Shown: one piece after another, positions 17,950 through 27,024 of the stretch
How the letters are laid out: every line of letters starts with the position of its first letter
Position numbering within the stretch: position 1 is the first letter of the stretch
Assembly (NCBI GenBank): GCA_040768925.1
Contig: JAXGLZ010000002.1
Coordinates: 1 to 64,000 of the forward strand
Direction of reading: 5' to 3'
DNA: 64,000 nt
DNA from: CALNBC01 sp040768925
GTDB taxonomy: Bacteria > Bacillota > Clostridia > Christensenellales > CALWSW01
The notes under the pieces: model-generated
Told to the model about the DNA's origin: nothing
What the model saw: the letters and a program-made list of their open reading frames with translations, nothing else
The model's database searches: none
Position numbers and translations under genes: made by a program

Positions 17950-18190
17950 ATGCCAAAAGGAGTTCCTAAAAAGCGGTACGCAGCAGCATTTAATGCCAGG
18001 TTGCAGAAACGATGCGGAAAGAAGGACTGAGCTATCGTAGGGCGGCCAGACTATTTGAGATTCCGGCGATGCACGGGCGGCCTCTTGGGAGCGAATCTAT
18101 TTGACCGAAGATCCGAAAGTCTTTACCATTGGGCGCCGGCGGCAAGGGCCGACCTCTCAAGCTGGGTAAAGAGATATGGGAGCAAAACGC
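17950..18190 (+). pseudogene. IS3/IS150-family transposase OrfA remnant
   Basis: ATG 17950 starts MPKGVPKKRYAAAFN, the standard opening of an IS150-type OrfA. Frames then change repeatedly while family sequence continues: TMRKEGLSYRRAARLFEIP (about 18010-18065), AASWERIYLTEDPK (about 18078-18120), then GRRRQG. At least two frameshifts have destroyed it, and no OrfB or right end follows. From 18190 to the tetR 3' end at 18279 I see nothing further. Confidence 0.8.
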
Positions 18191-18278
18191 TTACCCCCTT
18201 GCAAGGCCTGCATTTGTCCAAGATTCTGTCCGCATCCCCGTCCCGGCAGCTGTGGCCGCAGTCGCCCTGCTTGCCGTT

Positions 18279-18866
18279 TTATAATTTACCGTTAAGCGCA
18301 TCCTTTTTTATGCCGCTTATTCCGTAATAAACGATCTGAATGACAAACTCCGCCATCTGCGCCGGCGATTCATTCGTACCGTCATGCAACCATTTTTGCA
18401 GCATACTGATAATGCCGGTAAATCCAAATAACTTAATATACTCCTGTGTTCCCGCGTCAAATGATTGGTTTTGCTGTGATGATAGAACCTGGGCCAGCTC
18501 TATGAGGTTTTTTTGAAAAGTAAAATCACAATTTTCGCTGAGCAACGCCTTGAACAACTCTACATTTTCTTTAACATAATCCAAAACCCCCGTCAAAACC
18601 TGAACAGATATAGGATGATTTTCGTCTAAAACCTGTGTGCTCAGATATTTGTTGAGATTATTCAGAACTTCCTGTTCAACCTTATTCAGAAGGTCGTATT
18701 GGTCTGCATAATGCACATAAAAAGTGCTGCGATTAATATCGGCAACTTCGCATAAGGCTCTTACGGAAATCTTGGAGATATGCTGCTCTTGCATCAATTG
18801 TACCAAAGCGTTTTTTAAAAGGTTCCGTGTCAGTCTGACTCGCTGGTCCGTTTTATTTTTTTCCAT
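18279..18866 (-). CDS. TetR/AcrR family transcriptional regulator
   Basis: 195 aa. The helix-turn-helix is at about residues 10-60 (LTRNLLKNALVQLMQEQHIS, then RALCEVADINRSTFYVHYAD). The C-terminal helical domain resembles that of DhaS-type TetR proteins. It is divergent from the MMPL exporter, with 150 bp between the starts holding a strong promoter for the exporter, so it is the likely repressor of that unit. The inducer is unknown. Codon use is less GC-rich than hppA, as in the whole 18.3-22.9 kb unit, suggesting it was acquired as a block. Confidence 0.88.
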   Translation of the reverse strand: MEKNKTDQRVRLTRNLLKNALVQLMQEQHISKISVRALCEVADINRSTFYVHYADQYDLLNKVEQEVLNNLNKYLSTQVLDENHPISVQVLTGVLDYVKENVELFKALLSENCDFTFQKNLIELAQVLSSQQNQSFDAGTQEYIKLFGFTGIISMLQKWLHDGTNESPAQMAEFVIQIVYYGISGIKKDALNGKL

Positions 18867-18943
18867 GGTTGCCTCATTTTCCGTAATCCATCACTTTTGA
18901 TTCCACTTGTCGTACATCAGGCCATTTTACACAGCACTGATGG

Positions 18944-18972
18944 TTGTAACCCAACATTGTGTCTATTATAAT
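18944..18972 (+). promoter_or_regulatory. Promoter of the MMPL unit
   Basis: TTGTAA (18944-18949), 17-bp spacer, TATAAT (18967-18972). CATCAG (18915-18920) and CTGATG (18937-18942) form a split inverted repeat just upstream, and GGTTGTAACC overlaps the -35 box. Either could bind the divergent TetR protein. Confidence 0.7.
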
Positions 18973-19016
18973 ATCATACGGTACAGTTTGCAATGCACGA
19001 TTAGGGGGAGTTCTTT

Positions 19017-21074
19017 ATGGATCGCTTTTCAAATATCATTATCCGAAATAAAAAGACGGTTATTATTATATTCGTCGCCGTCACACTGGTATGTCTGTCT
19101 CTTTTATTTTTTGTAAATGTCAATTATAACATGGTTGACTACCTGCCGCCGGACGCACAGTCTACCGTGGCGCTCAAAATCATGAACAACGAATTTGCGG
19201 AATCCATGCCAAATGCAAGCGTTATGGTCAATAACGTCTCTCTTACGGAGGCGTTAGAGTATAAGCAAAAGCTGGCGTCCATTCATGATGTCACGCAGGT
19301 CATCTGGCTGGATGATATGATGGACGTCAAGCAGCCTCTTGAAATGGGCGATGCGGATACGATTGAGGGCTTCTATAAAGACGGCAGCGCTTTGTTCTCG
19401 GTCACAGTCGCCAAAGGGATGGAAAAGGAAGCCTGCAACGACATATTGAATCTGATCGGCAGCGATAACGCGCTCACAGGCGAAGCTCCCTCCTTGGTGT
19501 TTATCCAGGAAACGGCTACGTCGACCGTCTTAAAAGCGATGGCGATTTTACTGCCCGTCGTTATCCTTATATTGATATTGTCAACGGCGTCATGGCTTGA
19601 ACCGTTGCTGTTCCTCCTTACGATCGGTATCTCCATCGTTATCAATATGGGAACCAATATCTTTCTGGGCGAAATATCCTTTATGACAAATTCGATCAGT
19701 CCCATTTTGCAATTGGCCTGTTCGCTGGACTATGCTGTTTTTCTGCTTCACAGTTTCCAAGATAACAGAAAAAAATATGCTCATGCGGAAGACGCAATGC
19801 GGCATGCTATGAAAGAATCCATGTCAACCGTGGCGACCAGCGCGGCAACCACCCTGTTTGGTTTTTTGGCCCTTTTATTTATGGACTTCGGAATAGGGGC
19901 CGATTTGGGCATCAATCTGGCGAAGGGCATTGTTTTCAGTTTTATTTCGGTTATGGTTTTCCTCCCGGCGCTCATCCTATGCATTTATCGGATGATTGAT
20001 AAAACACAGCACAAAGCCTTTCTGCCCAGCTTTGGGAACGTCAACAAGGTGCTGTCGAAGATTGCTATCCCGGCGGTTGTCATTATTTCCATTATGATTA
20101 TACCCGCCTTTTTAGGTCAAGACCGCACCGGCTTTCTTTATGGAAACGAGGCAATAGACCCCAATACACGTTATGGCAGAGACACGATCGCAGTTGAGGA
20201 GCAATTTGGCAAATCCACCGTCATGGCAATATTGGTTCCCCAAGGCGATGTAGCCAAAGAACAGGCTCTGTGCGAAGAGCTCGAACAGCTTGACCATATA
20301 ACAGGCATCGTGTCATATGTTACAAACGTAGGCGCGGTCATACCCCCTGAATATCTTGGCGGCGACATAACCAAACAATTTTATACTGAAAACTACGCTC
20401 GCATTATCGTCTATACGGATACGCCTGCGGAAGGCGATATTGCGTTCAAAACCGTGGAAAGTATTAATGAAAAAACGAAAGCGCATTATGGAGACGGTTT
20501 TTATACACTCGGTCAAAGCGCCAATTTGTATGATATGAAAAATATTGTGCAGAAAGACAACGTAGTTGTTAATCTGATTGCCGTTGCCGCTATCTTTATT
20601 GTTTTGCTGGTAACGTTCAGATCGGCAATATTGCCGTTTATGCTGGTGCTTACCATCGAAGCCGGTATCTGGATCAACCTGGCCATCCCTTATTTCAGCG
20701 GCATTTCGATTAACTTTCTGGGCTATTTGGTAATCAGCACGGTGCAGCTGGGGGCAACGGTAGACTATGCCATCTTGCTGACAAACACATATTTGAGAAA
20801 CCGGAAACAGATGCCAAAACGCGAGGCAATCAGCGCGTCTCTTGGCGGATCATTCAAATCCATCCTTGTCTCGGCGCTTACTCTTTCCACGGCCGGATTT
20901 ACGCTGTATGCTACGTCGTCGAACAGCGCCATTGCCGATATAGGCCTATTGCTCGGACGGGGAACATTGCTCTCCCTTTCGATGGTGGTATGCTTTCTTC
21001 CCACCTTGCTGGTCGTATTTGATAAAGCGATTGAAAAGGCCACTTTCAAGACAGAGTTTTTTCACCATTCATAA
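19017..21074 (+). CDS. MMPL/RND family exporter
   Basis: 685-aa RND-superfamily membrane protein of the MMPL/YdfJ type, with two repeats of one helix, a large external loop and five helices. Repeat signatures are SLDYAVFLLHS (about 240) and GATVDYAILLTNTYL (about 580), which carry the proton-relay Asp-Tyr pair. Such proteins move lipids or hydrophobic toxins using the proton gradient. AGGGGGAG precedes the ATG. The next gene starts 20 bp after its stop, so they form one operon, likely under the divergent TetR. The substrate cannot be deduced. Confidence 0.9.
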   Translation: MDRFSNIIIRNKKTVIIIFVAVTLVCLSLLFFVNVNYNMVDYLPPDAQSTVALKIMNNEFAESMPNASVMVNNVSLTEALEYKQKLASIHDVTQVIWLDDMMDVKQPLEMGDADTIEGFYKDGSALFSVTVAKGMEKEACNDILNLIGSDNALTGEAPSLVFIQETATSTVLKAMAILLPVVILILILSTASWLEPLLFLLTIGISIVINMGTNIFLGEISFMTNSISPILQLACSLDYAVFLLHSFQDNRKKYAHAEDAMRHAMKESMSTVATSAATTLFGFLALLFMDFGIGADLGINLAKGIVFSFISVMVFLPALILCIYRMIDKTQHKAFLPSFGNVNKVLSKIAIPAVVIISIMIIPAFLGQDRTGFLYGNEAIDPNTRYGRDTIAVEEQFGKSTVMAILVPQGDVAKEQALCEELEQLDHITGIVSYVTNVGAVIPPEYLGGDITKQFYTENYARIIVYTDTPAEGDIAFKTVESINEKTKAHYGDGFYTLGQSANLYDMKNIVQKDNVVVNLIAVAAIFIVLLVTFRSAILPFMLVLTIEAGIWINLAIPYFSGISINFLGYLVISTVQLGATVDYAILLTNTYLRNRKQMPKREAISASLGGSFKSILVSALTLSTAGFTLYATSSNSAIADIGLLLGRGTLLSLSMVVCFLPTLLVVFDKAIEKATFKTEFFHHS

Positions 21075-21094
21075 ATTACTGGGAGGTAGATACA

Positions 21095-22951
21095 ATGAAA
21101 TCTAAAATACTCAAGCCGGTTTTGTCAATTGGCTTTGCGGCGATATTATTGCTCACTTCGGCAAGCCTTTCGTTTGCGGCAAACGGAAGCACGGTTTCCG
21201 GCTCTGCCGCCGGCGTTTCGGACAACACCGAAATAAAGAGCAAGGACGAGGTTATTTACGCCATCCTCGCGTCGGACGGCAGCGTCCGCGCCATGTACGC
21301 CGTCAATCACTTCGCGGTTGCCGGGGCGGGAAACATCACGGATTTCGGCGATTATACGTCGGTCAAAAATCTGACGGATACGGCGCCGATGGCGCGCAAC
21401 GGCGATGCCGTTACCGTTCAAACCGATGCGGAAAATTTCTACTATCAGGGTAATATGGCTACAACGGAGCTACCGTGGCTGTTTGATATAGCGTACTCTT
21501 TGGACGGCGTTAAAACAGCGCCCCAAGAGCTTGCCGGAAAATCCGGCCAGCTTGAAATCCAGATCACTACCAAGCAAAACGCCTCCGTCAACCCGGTTTT
21601 TTATGACCATTATATGCTGCAAATCTCCATAACGCTGGATACCGAGAACTGCAGCGACATCAATGCGCCCGGCGCAACCGTTGCCAGCGCGGGTAAAAAC
21701 AAAGTCATCGCCTATACGGTAATGCCGGGTAAGGATGCGGATACTTCTCTAAGCGCAGTTATCAAGGACTTTACCATGACCGGAATTGACATTTCCGCCA
21801 TGCCCTTCTCCATGAGCATCGAAATGCCGGATACGGACAACATGGTAAATGATTTCGTCGATTTGTCCGATGCGATCTCCGATCTGAATGACGGCGTGGG
21901 CAAGCTTGCCGATGGCGCGGCAGAATTAAAGACCGGCGCAGACAAATTGAGAAACGGCTCCTCCGATATAAAGACCGGCCTTTTAGAGCTAAGCAACAAT
22001 TCGGCGCAGCTTATACAGGCGTCCTCACAGATCGGCGGCGCCCTGGCACAGATCGCTTCGTCTCTCAACGGAGCCCCCGGGGAAATGAATTTGGGTGATC
22101 TGACACATCTTCCACAGGGCTTGTCTCAATTGGCCGACGGGCTGGATGACATATCGAGCGGGTTGATTGAGTTGAAGAACGGCTTTACGCCGGCTTATTT
22201 GGCGCTGGATGGAGCCATCCAAGGGATTCCTAACGCAACGATCAGCCAGGATCAAATCATGGCGCTTTATGCCCAAACCGATCCAAGCCAGCATGATTTG
22301 CTTAATCAGCTTATCGCTTCGTATACGGCAGGCCAAACCGTCAAGGGTACCTACGATCAGGTGAAAGGCGCTTTTGACGCCGTAAGCTCCACATTAGACA
22401 CGTTATCCGCTTCAATCGCTACAATTTCAGCTGCGCTTGATAATATGTCTGAAAAAATCGGCGCTGCGCTGTCCGGCATGGATATGGTGAAGCAGCTTAC
22501 ACAGCTTTCGGCGGGATTGTCGGAGTTGGATAGAAACTATGAAGCGTTTCATAACGGGCTAAAGGGCTACATGGATGGTGTGGGTGCGTTGTCCTCCGGT
22601 TACGCCGATTTCCATAACGGATTGTCTTCATTTAGGAATGGCGTCGGTGAACTTTATGACGGCGCGGCCGAGCTGCACGACGGCACCACCCAGCTCAGCG
22701 ATGAAACGGCAAAAATGCCGGACACGATAAAAACGGAAATCGACGATCTATTGGATCAGTATACGGGCTCGGACTTTGATCCGATTTCTTTCACCTCGTC
22801 TAGGAATGAGCATACCGATCTGGTTCAGTTTGTGTTGAAATGCGACGGGATTGAAAAACCAGAAGAAACAAAGCGTGTTGAGGCCGAGGCCGGCAACGAA
22901 ACCTTTTGGGATAGATTGATCGAACTATTTATAGATAAAGAGAAAGATTAA
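21095..22951 (+). CDS. Secreted protein with Leu-X-X-Gly heptad repeats
   Basis: 618 aa. A signal peptide is clear (MKSKILKPVLSIGFAAILLL, then SASLSFAA as cleavage region). Residues ~255-300 and ~475-545 are runs of the xxxLxxGxxxL heptad type (DLNDGVGKLADGAAELKTGA; FRNGVGELYDGAAELHDGTT), as in YhgE/Pip-type proteins, forming long helices. Unlike YhgE it has no membrane helices at the C-terminus, which ends in charged residues, so it may be a free or signal-anchored exterior partner of the MMPL exporter. GGGAGG precedes the ATG. The role as an adaptor is inference from gene order. Confidence 0.8.
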   Translation: MKSKILKPVLSIGFAAILLLTSASLSFAANGSTVSGSAAGVSDNTEIKSKDEVIYAILASDGSVRAMYAVNHFAVAGAGNITDFGDYTSVKNLTDTAPMARNGDAVTVQTDAENFYYQGNMATTELPWLFDIAYSLDGVKTAPQELAGKSGQLEIQITTKQNASVNPVFYDHYMLQISITLDTENCSDINAPGATVASAGKNKVIAYTVMPGKDADTSLSAVIKDFTMTGIDISAMPFSMSIEMPDTDNMVNDFVDLSDAISDLNDGVGKLADGAAELKTGADKLRNGSSDIKTGLLELSNNSAQLIQASSQIGGALAQIASSLNGAPGEMNLGDLTHLPQGLSQLADGLDDISSGLIELKNGFTPAYLALDGAIQGIPNATISQDQIMALYAQTDPSQHDLLNQLIASYTAGQTVKGTYDQVKGAFDAVSSTLDTLSASIATISAALDNMSEKIGAALSGMDMVKQLTQLSAGLSELDRNYEAFHNGLKGYMDGVGALSSGYADFHNGLSSFRNGVGELYDGAAELHDGTTQLSDETAKMPDTIKTEIDDLLDQYTGSDFDPISFTSSRNEHTDLVQFVLKCDGIEKPEETKRVEAEAGNETFWDRLIELFIDKEKD

Positions 22952-22998
22952 AAAAGCCTGCCAAGAGGAGTTCGCAATTTAGGGACTTAGGCAGGAAA

Positions 22999-23188
22999 TT
23001 AGGCAGCGTCCAGCAGCAGGGCCTGAATGGATTCCGGGTTTGGGTAGGCTCTGGAAACAGGCCATTCCTCGGCGTATTCCAAGAGATAAGCGGTCACCAG
23101 GCTGAGATAGGAATCGGGATGGGGAAAGATCCCAACGACATCGGCCCTGCGGCAAATTCCCCTGTTCAGCTCCGGCATATTGAAACAC
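22999..23188 (-). pseudogene. IS256-family transposase, C-terminal scar
   Basis: The minus-strand reading ELNRGICRRADVVGIFPHPD, then LSLVTAYLLEYAEEW and a stop at 22999-23001, matches the usual end of IS256 transposases (ELNRRIRxRxxVVGIFPxxxSxLRLV...EYxEEW). Only the last ~60 residues remain. It cannot be the missing part of the scar at 12568: on the minus strand the C-terminal piece comes first. Confidence 0.7.
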
Positions 23189-23341
23189 CTTGAGATTGCC
23201 GATTCTATCGAGTCGGATTCTATTGCCGTTGGCTGCCGGCATTCGCAAATCCTATTTGCGGCTAATGAATTGACGGTACCCGGGAAACAGCCTAATCAAA
23301 AAATGATGTGTCGGGAAGACAGGATGAACTTTAAATCTACT

Positions 23342-23368
23342 AAAACGCAGCATTTTTGCTGCGTTTTT
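23342..23368. terminator. Bidirectional terminator
   Basis: AAAACGCAGC (23342-23351) and GCTGCGTTTT (23358-23367) are perfect 10-bp arms with A and T runs on the two sides. It can stop both the upstream plus-strand unit and the minus-strand glycan locus. Confidence 0.75.
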
Positions 23369-23396
23369 CAAAAATATCAAATAGCCTAAAAACCTC

Positions 23397-23432
23397 ACAT
23401 CGAGCGTGTTGTATTGATGTCGCGGGCGGGGA
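23397..23432 (+). repeat. Interspersed 36-bp motif, copy B
   Basis: ACATCGAGCGTGTTGTATTGATGTCGCGGG plus a GC-rich end. It shares the GTATTGATGTCGCGGG core with copies at 8611 and 29150. Confidence 0.5.
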
Positions 23433-23678
23433 AGAGGGGCGGGAGGGGAATTTGTGGCGGTGCCGTCCGGCAAGGACGACGGGGGGCTTTGCCATAACGA
23501 CAGACACGGCGCCCGCAAAGCGTGCGCGCGCACACAAGAAAACGCGCCATGGGCGCGCATTGGGATCGAAGAATGCGGGCATGTTTTTGGCGGAAACGAC
23601 GCTGTTCCGCTTCCATAGCATCCCCTTGCCGAACCTCGCAACCGCCCATGGGCTCTTCTGGAAAAGATTAGCCGCACA

Positions 23679-23879
23679 CTATTCCACTCTGCGAAACTTT
23701 GATTTAACATAATCGCAATAGTAATCATCTTCATACAGTATTGTTATGGTAATGCAGATAGTGCGGTTGCAACAGTTCGTGGACTGCAATACCTTGATCA
23801 CACATTTATCCTTAATAAATTTGTTGATTTTTCCTTCCAGTAAGCTCGGGTTACAACAACGAAATATTTTTATCTTCAC
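23679..23879 (-). CDS. Small protein resembling Cse60 (DUF2758)
   Basis: 66 aa from GTG 23879. The opening MKIKIF...LEGKINKFIKDKCVIKVL and the mid-protein tail ITILYEDDYY follow the pattern of Cse60-like sporulation proteins (short strand, LExxINxFIKDxxVxxI, strand ending in YE-D). The ribosome site GGAGG lies inside the last codons of the upstream glycosyltransferase gene, and the two genes are 1 bp apart, so translation is probably coupled. It is the last gene of the surface-sugar locus. The family match is moderate and the role is unknown. Confidence 0.6.
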   Translation of the reverse strand: MKIKIFRCCNPSLLEGKINKFIKDKCVIKVLQSTNCCNRTICITITILYEDDYYCDYVKSKFRRVE

Positions 23880-23880
23880 A

Positions 23881-24822
23881 TCAATTTACCTCCAAGTGAA
23901 AGTAATGGGTATCTGGAGAATCCTCGCGTCGCACAAAGCCCTCCCTAAACCCCGGGAAGAACTTTCCGAGCTCTGCGATGGCTTTTGACAGCAGTATAAG
24001 GTACGGTCTGTAAATATATTCAATCACATTTTGATCGCCGATATGATAATACCAGCAGATATTAAATTCATTGCCGCTGATGATCGTAAGCCCTGAAAAA
24101 TGATAAAAAAGCAGAGGCTGATCGTTGACAAACACTGTTCCGCCCTTAAGAGCCACATCATAGTCCGTAATATTCCAAAGCGCCGCGTTGGCGCCGGGGG
24201 TATGGACCACATGTACATTTTCATACTCAAACGGCCAGCTTTCCACATACCTTTGATCGCCGAATAGTTTTTTTTCGACGTCCTCTTTAATCGGGCAGTT
24301 CTGTATGCACTGCTCGCGCCAGCGTTTGACTGCCTTTCTTGCTGTTTCATCGTTACCGCAGCCTACAAAACCTGTGTTGTAGATTCCGGTGACATCATAA
24401 TAGGCGTAGAACATTGCCGAATTGCGGTGGTGCGTGAGATATAGCGAGGCATCCCTGTTTTCCGCAAAAATGTAGTCCGGGTTGTTGAAAAAGCAAAGAT
24501 CAGCGTCCAGGTGCGCAAAATAACGGGCATCGGGATAGTGCGTCATCACATAATCCAAAAAAACCGGCTTGAGTGTCCAGCAATAGGCATGAAATATCCT
24601 GTCTGCCTTTGCCCGCAGCAGGTTTTCATCCTCAATCGTACCGAGAGCAACCGGTTCAACATGCGCAAAATTGATTTGCTTTAAAATGTGATAGACCTCG
24701 TCGTTTGCGCAGAGCACGTAGAGCGTATAACTTTCACAGTGGTTGTCAAGCGAAGCATACATTGCCAGAAATTTATATAAATGTCCTTTCGAAACAACCG
24801 TTGAAAAGTGAAATCTATCCAT
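23881..24822 (-). CDS. Glycosyltransferase, GT-A type (paralog 1)
   Basis: 313 aa from ATG 24822, which has GGGGG upstream and starts 1 bp after the stop of the preceding gene. A nucleotide-sugar transferase fold is indicated by the metal motif DAD at 106-108 (YFAHLDADLCFF), the upstream pattern FHAYCWTLKPVFLDYVM and late HTPGANAALWNITDYDV and LLFYHFSGL. It is clearly paralogous to the gene at 26086-26991, which shares WxLKPVFLD, IDADLxF and YHFSG. These cytosolic enzymes add sugars to a glycan or protein; donor and acceptor are not readable. Confidence 0.75.
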   Translation of the reverse strand: MDRFHFSTVVSKGHLYKFLAMYASLDNHCESYTLYVLCANDEVYHILKQINFAHVEPVALGTIEDENLLRAKADRIFHAYCWTLKPVFLDYVMTHYPDARYFAHLDADLCFFNNPDYIFAENRDASLYLTHHRNSAMFYAYYDVTGIYNTGFVGCGNDETARKAVKRWREQCIQNCPIKEDVEKKLFGDQRYVESWPFEYENVHVVHTPGANAALWNITDYDVALKGGTVFVNDQPLLFYHFSGLTIISGNEFNICWYYHIGDQNVIEYIYRPYLILLSKAIAELGKFFPGFREGFVRREDSPDTHYFHLEVN

Positions 24823-24823
24823 C

Positions 24824-26023
24824 TTACAGAACCCCCAATATCTCATCCAAATTAATGTTATATAGCAATCGAAGCAGAAGACACAGGTGATTGATGAAAG
24901 TATCGGCTTCATGGGTTTGCCGCAGCGCCACCGCTTCCGGCACAATCCTTGGCATATCCTCGGCAATGCGGAGAAATTGGGTCACGCTGTCACTTTCCTG
25001 ACGCTTGAGGCACTTCCGGCGAATCACATGGATAAGCGACAAATACAGCTCCAATAACAATTCGTAGCGGCCGTGATCCGTGAAGCATTTGATTTCTTCA
25101 ACGATCAAGTCCAGCATATTGCCGTCCAGCTGCAGGCATCCGGCCAAGCACGTTAGATGGATATCTATATAATCGATGTGATCGTATTTGCAGCAGATAT
25201 AATCAATGTTTTCCAGCGCGTCCAGGTAATTGCGGTTTTGGGTATGCTCTTGATGCAGACTTGCGATGTCCTTAGCAAACATAAACCTGCATCCTGCTTT
25301 GTATAGCCTGTATCCGAGATCATAATCCTCAAAACCATATCTGACAATATTATCGTCAAGCATGCCAACATCCAGAACCTTTTGGCGCGGGACTGAAAGG
25401 TTGTTCGTAATAAAAAATCGCCACGGCATGACATAGGATTCCAAAGAACCATCGTACTTTCGAAGGATTTCTTTCGCTCCAAGAACAAAGTCGTTTTCTA
25501 GTTCGAAACTGAACCGCTCCAATTCCTGGTAGCTCATTTTTTTGAAATGCGGGTTGATCAGCGCCTTATCCTCAAACTTCAAATTCTCTCCTTCCGGAAG
25601 AAACGTCTTTAAGTGTTCGAGCCGCTCATTGTCAAAATCGCGATAGTAATAAGTGTATATGCGCTTCCAGAAAAGTCCGCATACCACTGTGTTTTCGTCA
25701 ACATGGGCGGCAAGATGCTTGCTAATAAAATTTTTTGGCGCGATCATATCGCTGTCGTGGAAAATCAGGATGTCTCCCCGCGCCTTTGCGATGCCCTGAT
25801 TGCGGGCGTTTGCAATTCCCCTGTTTTGTTCGATCCGTATCGCGGTAAGGGGGTACTTCAACTTGAAATTTTGAAGCAGGTCCATGGTTTTGTCGTCAGA
25901 ACCGTTATCCACGACGATTACCTCTACGCCATCCCCGCAGTAATCCTGGCGATTCAGTGCCAGCAAATTAAGAGTAAGCCGCTCTTCGGCGTTATAAGAT
26001 GGTATTACGATACTGGCTTTCAT
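24824..26023 (-). CDS. Family 2 glycosyltransferase
   Basis: 399 aa. The first ~240 residues are a GT2 catalytic domain: IVIPSYNAEERL (5-16), VIVVDNGSDDKTMDLL (35-50), RGIANARNQGIAKARGDILI (about 69-88) and the metal motif HDSDM (about 90-94). A later DYDLGYRLYKAGCRFMFAKD supplies the usual acceptor/catalytic region. The C-terminal ~130 residues are helical and unassigned. It lies between the two related GT-A transferases in a tight minus-strand operon with rfbF and rfbG-like genes upstream, so it probably builds the same surface glycan. Confidence 0.85.
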   Translation of the reverse strand: MKASIVIPSYNAEERLTLNLLALNRQDYCGDGVEVIVVDNGSDDKTMDLLQNFKLKYPLTAIRIEQNRGIANARNQGIAKARGDILIFHDSDMIAPKNFISKHLAAHVDENTVVCGLFWKRIYTYYYRDFDNERLEHLKTFLPEGENLKFEDKALINPHFKKMSYQELERFSFELENDFVLGAKEILRKYDGSLESYVMPWRFFITNNLSVPRQKVLDVGMLDDNIVRYGFEDYDLGYRLYKAGCRFMFAKDIASLHQEHTQNRNYLDALENIDYICCKYDHIDYIDIHLTCLAGCLQLDGNMLDLIVEEIKCFTDHGRYELLLELYLSLIHVIRRKCLKRQESDSVTQFLRIAEDMPRIVPEAVALRQTHEADTFINHLCLLLRLLYNINLDEILGVL

Positions 26024-26085
26024 TTTTTTGATTCCTCCATTTTCGATGGGCCGCTAAAAGGCGAACCCGCGGATTCGCAACCCTT

Positions 26086-26991
26086 TTACACTTCGTCCTC
26101 GATAGCAAAGCCATCAAAGCCGGGATCTGTTTCAGTCACGACATCTATGGATTCCTTAAGCATATGATTATAAATTCTATAGAAAAACGGCAGATCCGTT
26201 CTGTTTGATTCGTATACCTGCACGATGGTATTCTTGTCAACAATCCTGAACCCGCTAAAATGGTAGCAGATAAGCCTGCTGCCGCCGATATAAATCCGCC
26301 TTTTATGCAGATAGAAATCACAGTGCGCATTATTCCAGTGGCCGATGTTAACGCCGGGCGTGGCGATCTCGCTGACGCCCGGAAATAATGCGGGGAACTC
26401 GTCCAGATATTTCTGATCGCCGCATTCCCCATCCCATGGCTTATCAACGCAGGATTCCAGACATCTGTCCTTCCACCAGTTCAGGCACAGACGGCCCTCC
26501 GGCGCATTTTGAAAGCTGATGAAACCCGAGTTGTAACGGCCCATCATTTCCTGCAGCCGGGCAACCAGGGAACGGGGATAAAAAGGCATTTTCACCTCGC
26601 ATCCCGACAGCAGCACCGGGCTTTGCGGCTGCGCGGTGAAGATTACCGACGGATCGCTCCAAAAAAACAAATCCGCATCAATATAGGTAATACGCTCAAG
26701 CGCAGGATTCACGGTAAACAGGTGATCCAAAAAAACCGGCTTAAGCATCCAGCAGAACTCGTTAAGCCGATACTTGTCTTTGAATTCCGACAGACGGGGA
26801 AGGATCAATGCATCGGCGCGAACCGTCTCCACACCTTTCAGCTTCATCTTTCGCAGCAATTCAAACACGTTGTCGTCCACGCAAAGCGTGTAGAGGAGGA
26901 AATTCCCGATATTCTCATGCATCGAGCTGATCAACGCAATCGCCTGATACAAACGCTGCCGTGACAACACCGTACAATATACATGTTCCAT
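26086..26991 (-). CDS. Glycosyltransferase, GT-A type (paralog 2)
   Basis: 301 aa, complete. The metal-binding motif is DAD at 105-107 (ITYIDADLFFW), preceded by FCWMLKPVFLDHLF and followed by GRYNSGFISFQN and ATPGVNIGHWNNAHCDFYL. The architecture and spacing match the gene at 23881-24822, so the pair arose by duplication. It lies 33 bp downstream of the dehydratase gene and 62 bp upstream of the GT2 gene. It probably transfers a sugar made from the CDP-sugar pathway encoded upstream, but this is inference. Confidence 0.75.
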   Translation of the reverse strand: MEHVYCTVLSRQRLYQAIALISSMHENIGNFLLYTLCVDDNVFELLRKMKLKGVETVRADALILPRLSEFKDKYRLNEFCWMLKPVFLDHLFTVNPALERITYIDADLFFWSDPSVIFTAQPQSPVLLSGCEVKMPFYPRSLVARLQEMMGRYNSGFISFQNAPEGRLCLNWWKDRCLESCVDKPWDGECGDQKYLDEFPALFPGVSEIATPGVNIGHWNNAHCDFYLHKRRIYIGGSRLICYHFSGFRIVDKNTIVQVYESNRTDLPFFYRIYNHMLKESIDVVTETDPGFDGFAIEDEV

Positions 26992-27024
26992 GGCGCGATT
27001 CCCCCTGCCCCGCGAATCAACCGA

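Larger units (their letters stand above)
22952..23678. other. 727-bp gap with transposon scar and repeat
   Basis: It holds an IS256 C-terminal scar (22999-23188, minus), a bidirectional terminator (23342-23368) and a copy of the interspersed 36-bp motif (23397-23432). From 23433 to 23678 the sequence is very GC-rich and open in several frames, but no reading resembles a known protein. Confidence 0.5.
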
